From Lelliottia amnigena (GTDB lineage Bacteria > Pseudomonadota > Gammaproteobacteria > Enterobacterales > Enterobacteriaceae), in contig LR134135.1 of the NCBI GenBank assembly GCA_900635465.1, positions 868,001-932,000 of the forward strand: a stretch of 64,000 bases of DNA, read 5' to 3'. Of this stretch, positions 1 to 10,474 are shown piece by piece. A program made the position numbers and the translations under genes. Below the pieces are notes generated by a model. That model made no database searches and was not told where the DNA came from. It saw only the letters and a program-made list of their open reading frames with translations. Numbering within the stretch: position 1 is the stretch's first letter; every line of letters starts with the position of its first letter.

Positions 1-129
1 GCAGCCCGACGGGCCGAGCAGCGTCACCATCTGCCCCTGCGGAATCGCAAGATTGATATTCTCGATAACGGTGTTGTTGCCAAAGCGCTTGGTGACATTG
101 CGCAATTCAACGAAATGTTTTTGAGTCAT
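1..129 (-). CDS. afuC: AfuC-like ABC transporter ATPase, N-terminal fragment
   Basis: This is the first 43 codons of an ABC-transporter ATPase; the rest lies outside the window. The ATG is at 129-127, only 4 bases after the afuB stop, so it is the last known gene of the afuA-afuB-afuC operon. The visible protein begins [17 protein letters not shown] and reaches the start of the Walker A loop (GPSGC), as in AfuC/FbpC-type ATPases. It would energise import of the ligand bound by AfuA. The family was once called ferric-iron transporters; AfuABC has since been shown to carry hexose phosphates. Substrate here is inferred from neighbours. Confidence 0.85.
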   Translation of the reverse strand, partial: MTQKHFVELRNVTKRFGNNTVIENINLAIPQGQMVTLLGPSGC

Positions 130-133
130 AGTG

Positions 134-2212
134 TTACGCCTGGTTTTTGGCTTTTGAACGGGAGGTACGAGATTCACCGATCAGCCAGTCAAAGAGGAAA
201 ATGATCGCCAGCATGACCACAATCAGGATCGAGCCGTAGGCAATCGCCACGCCGTATTCGCCGTCTTCCACGCGGTTCAGAATGTAGGCTGTTGCCACGC
301 GGGTATCCGGCGTGACGAGGAACACAATGGCGCTAACGGTGGTAATGGCGCGCACAAAGCTGTAAATCAGCGCCGACAGAATCGCCGGGCGCAGCAGCGG
401 CAGCAGGATATGCGTGATGGTCCGGAAGCTCCCGGCGCGCAGGCTGAGCGACGCTTCATCCAGCGATTTATCGATCTGGCCGAGCCCCGCGATCCCGGCG
501 CGAATGCCCACCGGCACGTTACGCATCACCATTGAGATAATCACAATCGCAGCCGTTCCCGTGAGGTAAACCGGCGCGCTGTTAAAGGCCAGAATGTACG
601 ACACGCCCGCCACGGTGCCTGGCACGGCAAAGCACAGCATGGTGGTGAACTCGATAGTCTTTTTGCCACGGAACTGCTGGCGCACGACCACCCAGGCGAT
701 CAGCAGACCAAAGCCCGCGGTGATCGGTGCGGCGATCCCGGCGTACAGCAGCGTATCGAGCAGTGAAGGCCACGCGCCGTCGCTCATGCCCTGGCCGAAC
801 AACTTGATAAAGTTATCCAGCGTCAGGGTGTAATCCACGCCCCAGTTCACCGTAAAGCTGCCGTAGAAAATGCTGCCGTAAAGCAGGGCGTTAAACGCGA
901 TCCAGACGGTTAACAGCGCCACCACGGCCCAGACCAGTGTCACCGGCAGCGGCTGCACGTCGCCACGGTAGGATTTGCCGGATACGGTTACGTAAGACCG
1001 CTTGCCGATCCACATGTACTGAATGCAGAACACCAGCAGCGAGAAGACCAGCAGGAACGCGCCGAGCGTACTGGCCGCCTGATAATCCAACTGCGACCCG
1101 GTGATGTAGAAGTAGATTTGCGTGGCGAGTACGTCGAAGTTGCCGCCCAGCACCAGCGGGTTACTGAAGTCGGCCAGCGACTGCACGATAACAATCAGGA
1201 AGGCGTTTGCCAGCGCGGGTTTCAGCAACGGCACAAACACACCGTTAAAGGTCTGCCAGCGGCTGGCGCGCAGGGTATACGACGCCTCTTCCAGCGACGG
1301 ATGAATCGTCTTGATGGCTCCGTCGAGGATCATGAACGCCATCGGCGTAAAGGCCAGCACCTGCGCCAGCCAGATACCGGTAAACCCGTACAGCCAGTTA
1401 GTGTTGGTCAGGCCAAACCAGTCCACCATCAGCTCGGTAATGTAGCCGGAGCGGCCCATCATCAGCGTCACGCCCAGCCCCACCACGAACGGCGGGGTGA
1501 CGATCGGCAGAATCGAGAAGATACGCCCAATAATGGCGCTGCGTCTGGCGATGCGGGTGGTGTAAATAGCCAGCACCAACCCAAAGAACGTACAGCCGAT
1601 ACCGACGGCAATCGACAGCACAATCGAGTTGATAATGACCTGTACGATATGCGCCTGCGACAGCACCGTCATAAAGGCCAGCGGCGCAAATTCGCCCGTA
1701 TCGGTGGTGAACATCGGAATGAAAATGGCGATGCTCGGCCAGACGATAAAGATGCCGATCAGCGCGACGATGGTTATCAGCGAGGCAATCACAAAGCGGT
1801 CGCCGCCCAGCCACTCGAGTCGCGTCAGCGCCAGCGTCATGATCGCCCCAAGTGCGACGAACAGCACGATAGACGCGTAGCCTAACCCGCGTCCTTCGAC
1901 CGTGGCGCTGATGACGATAAACGCCATGCACAGCAGCGCCCATCCCGCATCAATATAATGACGGCTAATCTGCTCGCGTTTCGCTTCACTGAACGGACGC
2001 ACCAGCAGCAGGCTCGGCAGTAAATACCACAGCCAGCTAACGTTGAAATGTGACCAGCTGTAGGCGTCGAGGATCTCGTCGCGCGTCGACTCCAGCAGGC
2101 CGTAATCCAGGCTCCAGCTTGGCAGCAGGGCAAACGCCAGCCAGCCAAGCAAAACCCAAAGGAATACCGCATCCCGTTTCTTGGCGGGATGGAGAGCTAA
2201 TGTGTGTGACAT
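134..2212 (-). CDS. afuB: AfuB-like ABC transporter permease (two fused permease halves)
   Basis: Inner-membrane permease of 692 residues. It is about twice the length of a simple BPD permease and contains two copies of the inner-membrane component signature: one around [15 protein letters not shown] (middle of the protein) and one around [15 protein letters not shown] (C-terminal third). These are the EAA loops that dock the ATPase, so one polypeptide supplies both membrane halves, as in AfuB/FbpB proteins. Many hydrophobic segments are visible. It lies between afuA and afuC on the same strand. Its start follows an ERIC element, and the ribosome-binding site before ATG 2212 is weak, so an ERIC-modulated transcript is possible. 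Function follows from AfuABC homology: uptake of sugar phosphates or, in older annotation, ferric iron. Confidence 0.9.
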   Translation of the reverse strand: MSHTLALHPAKKRDAVFLWVLLGWLAFALLPSWSLDYGLLESTRDEILDAYSWSHFNVSWLWYLLPSLLLVRPFSEAKREQISRHYIDAGWALLCMAFIVISATVEGRGLGYASIVLFVALGAIMTLALTRLEWLGGDRFVIASLITIVALIGIFIVWPSIAIFIPMFTTDTGEFAPLAFMTVLSQAHIVQVIINSIVLSIAVGIGCTFFGLVLAIYTTRIARRSAIIGRIFSILPIVTPPFVVGLGVTLMMGRSGYITELMVDWFGLTNTNWLYGFTGIWLAQVLAFTPMAFMILDGAIKTIHPSLEEASYTLRASRWQTFNGVFVPLLKPALANAFLIVIVQSLADFSNPLVLGGNFDVLATQIYFYITGSQLDYQAASTLGAFLLVFSLLVFCIQYMWIGKRSYVTVSGKSYRGDVQPLPVTLVWAVVALLTVWIAFNALLYGSIFYGSFTVNWGVDYTLTLDNFIKLFGQGMSDGAWPSLLDTLLYAGIAAPITAGFGLLIAWVVVRQQFRGKKTIEFTTMLCFAVPGTVAGVSYILAFNSAPVYLTGTAAIVIISMVMRNVPVGIRAGIAGLGQIDKSLDEASLSLRAGSFRTITHILLPLLRPAILSALIYSFVRAITTVSAIVFLVTPDTRVATAYILNRVEDGEYGVAIAYGSILIVVMLAIIFLFDWLIGESRTSRSKAKNQA

Positions 2213-2258
2213 ACGTTTTCCGAGTGTTGGAGGCCCGACGGGAAAATCCGCCGGGCGA

Positions 2259-2384
2259 TATACCCGTCATACTTGAGTTGCAGATGCGTTGGCTGCTCTC
2301 ACGTACCCCAGTCACTGACTTGAGTAAGCTCCTGGGGATTTGCTCGTTTGCCGCCTGCCTGCAACGCGAATTATTTTGGGTATA
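2259..2384. repeat. ERIC element (about 126 bp)
   Basis: The segment runs from tatacccgtc to attttgggtata and contains the two classical ERIC landmarks: ccccagtcact in the left half and gtaagctcctggggatt in the right half, the regions matched by the ERIC2 and ERIC1R primers. The halves form the usual imperfect inverted repeat, and the ends are near-complementary. It sits in the 188-bp gap between afuA and afuB, so it would be transcribed in the middle of the operon and could fold or be cleaved in the mRNA. A small imperfect hairpin (gcccgacgg ... ccgccgggc) lies beside it at 2233-2256. Confidence 0.9.
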
Positions 2385-2400
2385 ACTACGGTTTGCGGGC

Positions 2401-3432
2401 TTATTTACCCATCTTCACGTCGCTGACCCATTTGTTGATCAGTGCCTTGCGCACGTCCGTTGAGCCGTATTTATCCATGTCGTAACTGATCAATTTCAGG
2501 TCGTCGAGCTTCAGCGAGTTCGGGGAGGTTTCCGCCGTGGTGTTGGTCAGGATTTGGTAGGATTTGCCTTTCTTCCACGCCAGCTCCTGCGCCTCTTTCG
2601 ACAGCACCCAATCCACAAACAGCTTCGCGTTTTCTTCGTTACGCGCGCCTTTCAGAATGCTGACGCCGCCGATTTCATACCCGGTGCCTTCGCACGGTGA
2701 AATCAGCTCCAGCGGTGCGCCTTGTTCTTTTTCCAGCGAGTAATCGTGCAGGAAGCCAATCCCGATGGCGGTTTCACCGCGCGCGGCGTTACGCGCCGGG
2801 GCGATACCGGATTTGGTGTACTGCGACACGTTGCTGTTCAGCTGTTTCAGGTAATCGAACGCCTGATCTTCGCCCCACAGCTGCACGAAAGTCGCCAGTG
2901 CGGTATACGCCGTACCGGAGCTTTGCGGATCGGCTATCTGGATCTCGCCTTTGTATTCCGGCTTGGTCAGATCTTTCCAACATTTGGGGACCGGCAGATT
3001 TTTCTCTTTCAGGCGCTGAGTGTTCACACCAAAGCCCAGAATGCCGACGTAGACAGCGGAAGAGAGGTTGCCTTTCACTTTGGCCGGATCGCGGAATTTC
3101 TCCATGATCTGCTCAAGATTTTTCGATTTGTACGGCTGCAACAACCCCATTTCTCCGGCCTGCGATTGCGGGTCCAGCGTGCCGCCGTACCAGACGTCAG
3201 CCTGCGGGTTTTTCTTCTCCGCATCGACTTTCGCCAGCGTGCTGCCGGAGCCGTTGCGGATAAACGAAGTTTTGACGTCGTACTTGTCGCCAAAGGCTTT
3301 CGTTTCGACTTCACACATTTCGTTAGTGGCGCTGCAATACACCACCAGACGGCCTTTAGCCTGCGCGGCACCCGTTAAGGTGGCCAGCGCGATCCCAGAT
3401 GCAATGAGGGTAGAGAGGAGTGTTGTTTTCAT
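2401..3432 (-). CDS. afuA: AfuA-like periplasmic substrate-binding protein
   Basis: A 343-residue secreted binding protein. Residues 1-25 form a Sec signal peptide (MKTTLL, hydrophobic core, AQA cleavage site). The mature part starts KGRLVVYCSATNEMCE, typical of the iron/AfuA family of type II binding proteins (YCS, YGGTLDPQ, PQSSGTAY, GYEIGG). It captures ligand in the periplasm and delivers it to AfuB/AfuC. AfuA of Actinobacillus and Citrobacter rodentium binds glucose-6-phosphate, fructose-6-phosphate and sedoheptulose-7-phosphate; the UhpC/B/A-like genes just upstream fit that ligand class better than iron. The start is 12 bases after the transporter-sensor gene, implying one transcript. 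Exact ligand is inferred. Confidence 0.9.
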   Translation of the reverse strand: MKTTLLSTLIASGIALATLTGAAQAKGRLVVYCSATNEMCEVETKAFGDKYDVKTSFIRNGSGSTLAKVDAEKKNPQADVWYGGTLDPQSQAGEMGLLQPYKSKNLEQIMEKFRDPAKVKGNLSSAVYVGILGFGVNTQRLKEKNLPVPKCWKDLTKPEYKGEIQIADPQSSGTAYTALATFVQLWGEDQAFDYLKQLNSNVSQYTKSGIAPARNAARGETAIGIGFLHDYSLEKEQGAPLELISPCEGTGYEIGGVSILKGARNEENAKLFVDWVLSKEAQELAWKKGKSYQILTNTTAETSPNSLKLDDLKLISYDMDKYGSTDVRKALINKWVSDVKMGK

Positions 3433-3444
3433 TATTCAGCCTTT

Positions 3445-4746
3445 TTATGACGTTATGTGACTGCGAGAAGCGGTGATGCCCGACATCAGCAGCGGCATCA
3501 GCAATAAACCCATCAGTACGGCGGCAATCGAGAGCAAACTGAACATCCCCGACCAGCCGTAATGTTCGATAACCAGCGACAGCGGCCATCCCGCCAGCGC
3601 CGCCCCCAGATAGGCAAAGACGCCGAGAAAACCGGTAATCGAGCCTGCCGCCTGTTTGTGCCCGCATTCAACGGCGGCAAGGCCGATCAGCATTTGCGGG
3701 CCAAACACAAAAAATCCTACGGTAAAAAAGCACATCGCCAGCAGGGCATAGTGGTGAACCGGTGCCAGCCACAGCGCGGCGACGGAAACCATCAGCCCCA
3801 GCGTGAACAGCAAAATCATCGGCGCACGCTGGCCGCTAAACAGCAGGTCCGAACCCCATCCGGCGAACAGCGCGCCCAGTAAACCGCCCACTTCAAACAG
3901 CATCACCGTGGCGTTGGCGCTCAACAGATTTACGCCGTGGCTTTCTGACAGCCAGATATTGCCCCAGTCGTTCAGCGCAATCCGGATCAGATACACCAGG
4001 ACATACGACGCGCCGAGCAGCCAGATCATCGGATTTTGCAGCATCGTCGTGCGTAACATCTGCCACAGCCCCATCGGCGGGCTTTGCTGTTCCTGACGCA
4101 ACTCCAGCGGATCGTTGCGCCACTCCCCGACCGTCGGCAGACCCTCTTCCTGCGGTGTTCCCCGCAGCTGTGTGGTCAGCCAAATGCCGAGCACAATGCT
4201 GATGATCCCTGGTGTCAGCATCGCTGCCTGCCAGCCCCAAAGATGGGCGGCAAACGCACATATCAATGGAATAATCGCACCACCAATATTGATGGAAGTA
4301 TTCCAGCAGCCCCACCAGAAACCGCGCTCATTGCGCGAATACCAGTGGGTGAGCAATCTGGCGCAGGGCGGCCAGCCCCATCCCTGAAAGAAGCCGTTCA
4401 GCGTCCAGATAAACAGCAGCAGCGGGAACGAATCGCTAAACGTAAACAGCACGTTCAGCACGCCCGTTGCCAGCAGGCCGATGCCCATAAACGCCCGCTG
4501 CCCGTGGCTGTCGTGCCACAGTCCGGCGGCAAATTTAGACAGCCCGTAGCTCAGATAAAACAGCGAACCGATCAGCCCGATATCGCTTTTACTCAGCCCC
4601 AAATCCATTTGCAGCGCGGGTAACACGTAATTCACGCTCTTGCGCGTCAGGTAAAACGCGGCGTAACCGATGGCCATGCACAACAGCAATCGTGGGCGTA
4701 TCGCCCGATAGCGTTGCGTGATCTCTTCAGCAGACAGTGCGTGCAT
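3445..4746 (-). CDS. UhpC-like MFS membrane sensor/transporter
   Basis: A 433-residue member of the organophosphate:phosphate antiporter group of the MFS, with about 12 hydrophobic segments. It closely resembles E. coli UhpC rather than UhpT: FYLTRKSVNY near the N-terminus, FFQGWGWPPCARLL in the middle, and GEWRNDPLEL in the central loop. UhpC is a membrane receptor for external glucose-6-phosphate that controls the kinase UhpB. I chose ATG 4746, preceded by ggaga, rather than an upstream in-frame start, because it gives the family length. Its position between a UhpB-like kinase and afuA suggests it senses a phosphorylated sugar and switches on afuABC. It could instead transport. Confidence 0.88.
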   Translation of the reverse strand: MHALSAEEITQRYRAIRPRLLLCMAIGYAAFYLTRKSVNYVLPALQMDLGLSKSDIGLIGSLFYLSYGLSKFAAGLWHDSHGQRAFMGIGLLATGVLNVLFTFSDSFPLLLFIWTLNGFFQGWGWPPCARLLTHWYSRNERGFWWGCWNTSINIGGAIIPLICAFAAHLWGWQAAMLTPGIISIVLGIWLTTQLRGTPQEEGLPTVGEWRNDPLELRQEQQSPPMGLWQMLRTTMLQNPMIWLLGASYVLVYLIRIALNDWGNIWLSESHGVNLLSANATVMLFEVGGLLGALFAGWGSDLLFSGQRAPMILLFTLGLMVSVAALWLAPVHHYALLAMCFFTVGFFVFGPQMLIGLAAVECGHKQAAGSITGFLGVFAYLGAALAGWPLSLVIEHYGWSGMFSLLSIAAVLMGLLLMPLLMSGITASRSHITS

Positions 4747-4831
4747 GGCGTTCTCCGTTTGAGATGACTGTATGAAAGCGTGACGAAAAAGGGATGAGAG
4801 AAAGTCTGGAGTGACTAAGACTTTTTCCTGG

Positions 4832-6373
4832 TTAGTGAAGTGTTTGTTGCAAAATTGTGGGCAGGTTAACAATTACGCGCGTGCCGGCGTGGGCGTTCAG
4901 CGTGAATTCGCCGCCGAGGGCGTGGACGCGCTCGCGCATTCCCTGAATACCAAAGCCGGGCACATTTTCCGGACTGATACCCCCGCCGTTGTCCGCGACC
5001 TCCAGATGCAGCCGGTTTTCCTGCTGGCGAAGGACGATGGTCACTTCGCTGGCATCGGCGTGTTTACTGACGTTATTCAGCAATTCCTGTAGCAAGCGAT
5101 AGAGGGTGAATACCAGCGTTTCATTTTCCGGTGGCGCGGGCAGTTGATAGTCAAACCGACAGGTAATCCCGCGCTCGGCAAAGGCAAATTCGTTGACCAG
5201 ATGATGCAGCGCCTCTTTGAGCGACAGTTCGTCGAGAACGGGCGGGCGTAACTGGCGCAGCAGCTGACGGGTCGAGTGATGAATCCGCCGCGCCAGTTCG
5301 TTGATCTGCCCGGCGGCTTCAACCGCCAGCGGGGTATCGGCAGCGCGCTTGACCAGCTGAGACTGAATTTGAATGGCCGTAATGTTCTGGCCGATTTCAT
5401 CGTGCAGCTCGCGGGCGAGGTGCTTGCGGGTATCTTCTTCGGTGTGGATTAGCTTTTCGGTGAGCGCCCGCCGCGCCTGAAGTTCGGCCTCCAGTCGGCG
5501 GCGATAGTGATCGAGATTTCGTGCCAACTGCTGCTGACGACTGATGGCGATCCCCAGACCAATCCCGAGCAACGACTGGGTGGCGAGGAAAATCTCCAGC
5601 TCCATCAGATCGGTAAAACCGACGCCAACCTGACGCGCAATGGTGATCATCATGCTGCCCAGCAGTCCAGACAATACGCCGCCCTGCCAGCCAAACTTCC
5701 ACGCCATCACGACGTTTGGCAGAAAAACGACGATCAGCAGCAGGCGCTCAAGGGCGGGGGAGAGCACCATTTGCGTGCCGATTCCGATGATAAAAAACAG
5801 GCTGCACCAGATGATAAGCGAGGTGCGTAGCGGCGGATTACTGGTGTCCAGCCCGAGTAAATGGGAGCGATGCTGCTGGCGCAAAAACTCAAACACCAGA
5901 TAGACAAACGGCGTGAGCAACACCCCGCCGGTGAAGGAGGCCAGCAGCAGAAGCGTGTTAGGGCTTTCCAGAAACGGTGACAGCAGTAACGTTTGCAGCA
6001 GCGCGTTGAACGTCACCGCAGCAATCAGCAGGGAAAGACGCTGCCAGTAAAGCGGAAAACGGTGCCAGTAGCGTTGCGTCAGCCAGGCGGCGACAGTCCC
6101 AATCAGCGGTACCACGAGCATCTCGTAGCGGGTCAGGAGCTGTTCGCTGTGCAGCCACCCAATGGCCACGAGAGTGGAGAGAATCAACGCCGGCCAGAAG
6201 CGGCGCGACAGCAAAATCAGCAGCGCCAGATAGACGCCCTGCGGCAGGAATAACGCGGCCTGTTGACCGTTGTGCGTCAGATAAAAGCTGAGCGTCCACA
6301 GCATCAGCCAGCCGGTGCCCCAGGCCAGCATAATGAACAGTGAGAGGATAATGTGCCGCACGGATCGCCGCAT
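4832..6373 (-). CDS. UhpB-like MASE1 histidine kinase
   Basis: A 513-residue membrane histidine kinase. About eight hydrophobic segments fill the N-terminal half (MASE1-like, as in UhpB). They are followed by a dimerisation/phosphoacceptor domain of the HisKA_3 (NarL-partner) type with the H-box LARELHDEIGQ, then a HATPase domain with LNNVSKHADASEV (N box) and GGGISP and GIQGMRERV (G boxes). Start ATG 6373 overlaps the response-regulator stop by one base (TGATG), showing translational coupling; an upstream in-frame start would overlap that gene. It should phosphorylate the adjacent UhpA-like regulator, probably under control of the UhpC-like protein downstream. Confidence 0.88.
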   Translation of the reverse strand: MRRSVRHIILSLFIMLAWGTGWLMLWTLSFYLTHNGQQAALFLPQGVYLALLILLSRRFWPALILSTLVAIGWLHSEQLLTRYEMLVVPLIGTVAAWLTQRYWHRFPLYWQRLSLLIAAVTFNALLQTLLLSPFLESPNTLLLLASFTGGVLLTPFVYLVFEFLRQQHRSHLLGLDTSNPPLRTSLIIWCSLFFIIGIGTQMVLSPALERLLLIVVFLPNVVMAWKFGWQGGVLSGLLGSMMITIARQVGVGFTDLMELEIFLATQSLLGIGLGIAISRQQQLARNLDHYRRRLEAELQARRALTEKLIHTEEDTRKHLARELHDEIGQNITAIQIQSQLVKRAADTPLAVEAAGQINELARRIHHSTRQLLRQLRPPVLDELSLKEALHHLVNEFAFAERGITCRFDYQLPAPPENETLVFTLYRLLQELLNNVSKHADASEVTIVLRQQENRLHLEVADNGGGISPENVPGFGIQGMRERVHALGGEFTLNAHAGTRVIVNLPTILQQTLH

Positions 6374-7005
6374 CAGTGGCCCGTCAGCAGCTGATTGTCG
6401 AGCGCGAAATGCACCAGTTCGATGGTGCTGCTGCACTGCAATTTTCCCAGCACGTTGGCGCGATGCACATGCACCGTTTTGTGGCTCAGTTCGAGCGTAT
6501 AGGCGATGGCTTTGACGCTTTCGCCTTTCACCAGCAGGTCGAACACTTCGCGCTCGCGTGGGGTCAGTACATCGAGCACTTTGGCGGCGGGCTGGCCGCC
6601 GCGCAGGGCTTTGACCGCATCAGCGCAGAGATAATGTCCGCCCATACCGACGGAGCGTACGGCCTGCACCAGCTCTTCCGGCCCGCAGCGCTTGGTGAGA
6701 TACCCGCTGGCGCCAGCGTCGAGTGCGCTCTGCACAAACGCAGGCGTATCATAAATACTGAGAATGATTGCGCGAAAGCCGGGGCGCTGCTGTCGCAGGC
6801 GTTTTAGCAGACTGAGGCCATTTTCGTCGGGCATGGCGACATCCATCACCGCGACGTCGATATCATTACGTGACAAGGCAGGCCACGCTTCGGCAGCGCT
6901 ACCGTATTGGCCTTCGACGATCAGATCCTCTTCCAGATTTAACAGCTGAGCGAATCCAGATCGGACCACCACGTGGTCGTCCACCAGCACCACTTTGATC
7001 ATCAT
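6373..7005 (-). CDS. UhpA-like response regulator (NarL/FixJ family)
   Basis: A 210-residue two-domain regulator. The receiver begins MMIKVVLVDDHVVVRSGF, with acidic pocket DD at residues 9-10, the likely phosphorylated Asp in VAVMDVAMPD (about residue 55) and Lys in LTKRCGPEEL. The C-terminal LuxR/NarL helix-turn-helix reads LTPREREVFDLL ... SHKTVHVHRANVLGKL. It is very like UhpA, including the AGASGYLTKRC segment. It is the first gene of the operon uhpA-like, uhpB-like, uhpC-like, afuA, afuB, afuC. Two adjacent ATGs (7005, 7002) are possible starts; an aaagg motif precedes both. Confidence 0.88.
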   Translation of the reverse strand: MMIKVVLVDDHVVVRSGFAQLLNLEEDLIVEGQYGSAAEAWPALSRNDIDVAVMDVAMPDENGLSLLKRLRQQRPGFRAIILSIYDTPAFVQSALDAGASGYLTKRCGPEELVQAVRSVGMGGHYLCADAVKALRGGQPAAKVLDVLTPREREVFDLLVKGESVKAIAYTLELSHKTVHVHRANVLGKLQCSSTIELVHFALDNQLLTGH

Positions 7006-7144
7006 TCATACCTTTGCTGAATAGTTTCTCTATGATGCCTGCCGCCGCCGGGCTGGCAATCGTGTGCGTACGGTTATGTAACGGATGTAACAGAATTGCA
7101 ATATAGATTGTTTTTCCTTCGGGTGATCGGGCGGCTCTGCTCTT

Positions 7145-7182
7145 CCCCTTCACCCCAGCCTCTCCCTAGTGGAGAGGGAGAG
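7145..7182. repeat. CCTCTCC-type dispersed palindrome, overlapping a stop codon
   Basis: The sequence has ccttcaccccagcc followed by ctctcc, a short loop and ggagag. It is one of several related palindromes in this window (others near 8999, 29741, 31772, 32172, 56641). The TAG stop of the OlsF-like gene (7166-7168) lies inside it, so the last codons of that gene may come from the repeat. It may also act as a transcript-end hairpin between two genes read on the same strand. Confidence 0.6.
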
Positions 7183-8910
7183 AATCCTGACACTGCGTCG
7201 CCTGATGCCCCTCAGAGTGCACCCCAATATACCGCTGATAGCGATTCGCCTTGAGATAACACAAATCCACCAGCACCAACCCATCCACGCAGTTGTTGAA
7301 CGCCGGATCGCTGCCGAAATCGATAAACTGCACGCCGCCCGGTTCGCACAGCTCGGAATACTGTTTGTAGAGCGGTGGAATGCCGCAGCCCAGATTGCCG
7401 AGCAGGGATTTCAGCTTTGTCAGATCATCGACATACGCTTTACCCTCAAACTGGGCCAGCACGTCGGGCAAGGACGCCGGATACGGCTGGCGCGACACGG
7501 CTAACGGATGATTCGCCGGAAACCACAGACGGTAAAACGCCACCAGCAGATCGCGTGCGGCGGGGGGAGTCCGCCTGAAATCGAAACCGGGCCGAACAGG
7601 TAGCGATACTGCGGATAGCGCGCCAGATATGCGCCAATCCCTGACCACAAATAATCCAGGCCACGGCGGCCCCAGTAGCGCGGCTGGATAAAGCTGCGGC
7701 CAAGCTCAATGCCGTGTTCCAGTATGCCCTCCATCTTGTCGTCATACTGGAACAAGCTGAAACTATACAAACCACCCAGCCCTTGGTTTTCGACCTGTTT
7801 TGCCGTGGGCATAAAACGATACGCACCGACGATTTCCAGATCGTCGTCGTCCCACAGAATCAGATGCAGATAATCGTCGTCATAGCTGTCGGTGTCCCGA
7901 CGCTTTCCGCTGCCTTCGTCCACGGCGCGGAAGGCAATTTCGCGCAACCGTCCCAGCTCGCGCAAAATCGGGGCGTCTTCCTGCCCGTTGCGTTGCCACA
8001 GATAAATCGATTTGCCGTCGCTGGTGGTGCCGAGACATTCAGCCAGCGCCAGTTCACGCTTCAGCGTTGCCCGGTCTTCCGGTCGTGCAATCGCGCACTG
8101 CGTTTTGAAGGTCCCCGGCAGTCCCTTGCCAAGACGTATCACATGCTGGCGGCACTGCTCGGCCATTTCACGCGGTGAAAGCGTGGCGCTGAACCAGTGG
8201 CTCCAGGCAATCTGCTGCCCGATTTTGATCGGCAATCGACTGTGCTGACGGCGGAACATCTGCTGCATTAGCAGCAGCATCGACAGCGTAGGTGAGACCA
8301 GAGTGATGGCGTAAAACAGCAGGCTGTTGTGCGCCTGAATGTGCATGGGCAGCAGCGGCACGCGCAGTTTGTTCGCCAGTTTGATAAAGCCCGAGTGCCA
8401 TTTTTTGTCGCGAATACCTGTGCGCGTCGGGCGCGAGACTTCGCCAGCCGGGAAGAAAATCAGTACCCCCGCGTTTTGCAGGTGCTGTTCCATGTGCATC
8501 AGCGAGGATTTGGCCGTTTTTCCGCCCATATTATCCACCGGGATAAACAGCGAACTCAGCGGTTCGAGGTGTGATAACAGACGATTGGTCACCACTTTGA
8601 CATCGCGGCGAACGCGCGATACGGCGTACATCAGCGCCAGGCCATCCAGCGTGCCGGTGGGGTGGTTAGCGATAATAACCAGTGGGCCATGTTCAGGGAT
8701 TTGTTCGAGGTCGTGAGCGGGAATAGTGCAGATAATATCGAGGTGTTCAAGAACCTGTTCCACCATATCCAGCCCTTTCAGGTGGCGGTGTGTTGCGGCG
8801 AACTGCTGGAACTCTTCTTCGTGGAATAACCGTTTTAACAGACTTTTTTGCCAGGGTGCGGGCCTCGCCTGAGGCCAAAGATCATCAAGAACGCTATCGA
8901 GACTAAACAT
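7166..8910 (-). CDS. OlsF-like two-domain acyltransferase (frame interrupted by a 1-base deletion)
   Basis: Two overlapping frames together give about 581 residues. The N-terminal half is a lysophospholipid-acyltransferase (PlsC-like) domain with the NHPTGTLDG motif at residues 82-90 and FFPAGEVSR about 70 residues later. The C-terminal half is a GNAT/hemolysin-type domain (VGAYRFMPT, YWGRRGLDYLW, GIPPLYKQY). This domain order matches OlsF, the bifunctional enzyme that makes ornithine lipids by N-acylating and then O-acylating ornithine; E. coli K-12 lacks it. The frame breaks at the six-G run 7562-7567 (C run on the coding strand): one more C joins SISGGLPP to AARDLLVAFY. The product assignment is an inference; a plain lysophospholipid acyltransferase is the alternative. 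The break may be a sequence error. Confidence 0.7.
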
Positions 8911-8998
8911 GATGGTTTCTCCTACCGTCTTGCCGAGACAGTAGAAGCGCGAGATGTCGTTTGTATTGCAGTTGGGTGAAGTTTTGTGAGGGGGGATT

Positions 8999-9021
8999 CC
9001 CCTCTCCGTTCAGAAGAGGGG
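8999..9021. repeat. CCTCTCC-type palindrome after hemB
   Basis: cccctct and agagggg arms flank a 9-base loop immediately downstream of the hemB stop (hemB is on the minus strand). It may act as a 3' hairpin for hemB, although no clear T run follows on that strand. It belongs to the same palindrome group seen elsewhere in the window. Confidence 0.5.
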
Positions 9022-9029
9022 AGCGCGCG

Positions 9030-10004
<975 letters not shown>

Positions 10005-10474
10005 GATATGCCTGATGTCTGGAGAACAATGCGGGACAGTGTACTCGAAATTCCTGCGGGCTGTTTTACGAAAGTGGTTCTTATGAAGGCAAGAAGGGGG
10101 GAGCCCTGTACCCTGGAATGTCGTTAAAACGTGCAAAGGCATTATCGCGCGTGATTTTACATCGGTCCAAGGTTACGGACATCTATTCATATTATTTCTC
10201 AAAATCCGTGGTTGTATTTTCTGGTATATATATATGGTCTGCTGATATTTCCTGAAATAATATAATTCTGATGTAATTTATTGTGTTTATAGCATTTTCT
10301 CGTTTCATTCCTCCCTTGTTTTTATTTTTTATGATTATTGTCTGGATACGGACTTAATTGAATCATTCATTGAACCTTTTTCAATTCAGACTGCATAATT
10401 CCCTTCGCAATATATTATGTCGCATTTATGTTTTGACGGAAAAACTGCTTACGTCCCTGAGGAGGGATGACTCA
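10005..10474. other. AT-rich intergenic region between hemB and the autotransporter gene
   Basis: About 470 bases without a convincing gene. The part from about 10180 to 10440 is much richer in A and T than its surroundings, with tatatatata around 10226 and several TATAAT-like hexamers, so the autotransporter promoter should be here. The base bias suggests H-NS silencing, as is common for autotransporter genes; no specific operator was recognised. Confidence 0.5.

Noticed and set aside
1118-1885. Long plus-strand frame of 255 codons opposite afuB
   Set aside because: Composition is a typical antisense shadow (very His/Arg/Gln rich), no ribosome-binding site, and the minus-strand frame is a clear permease.
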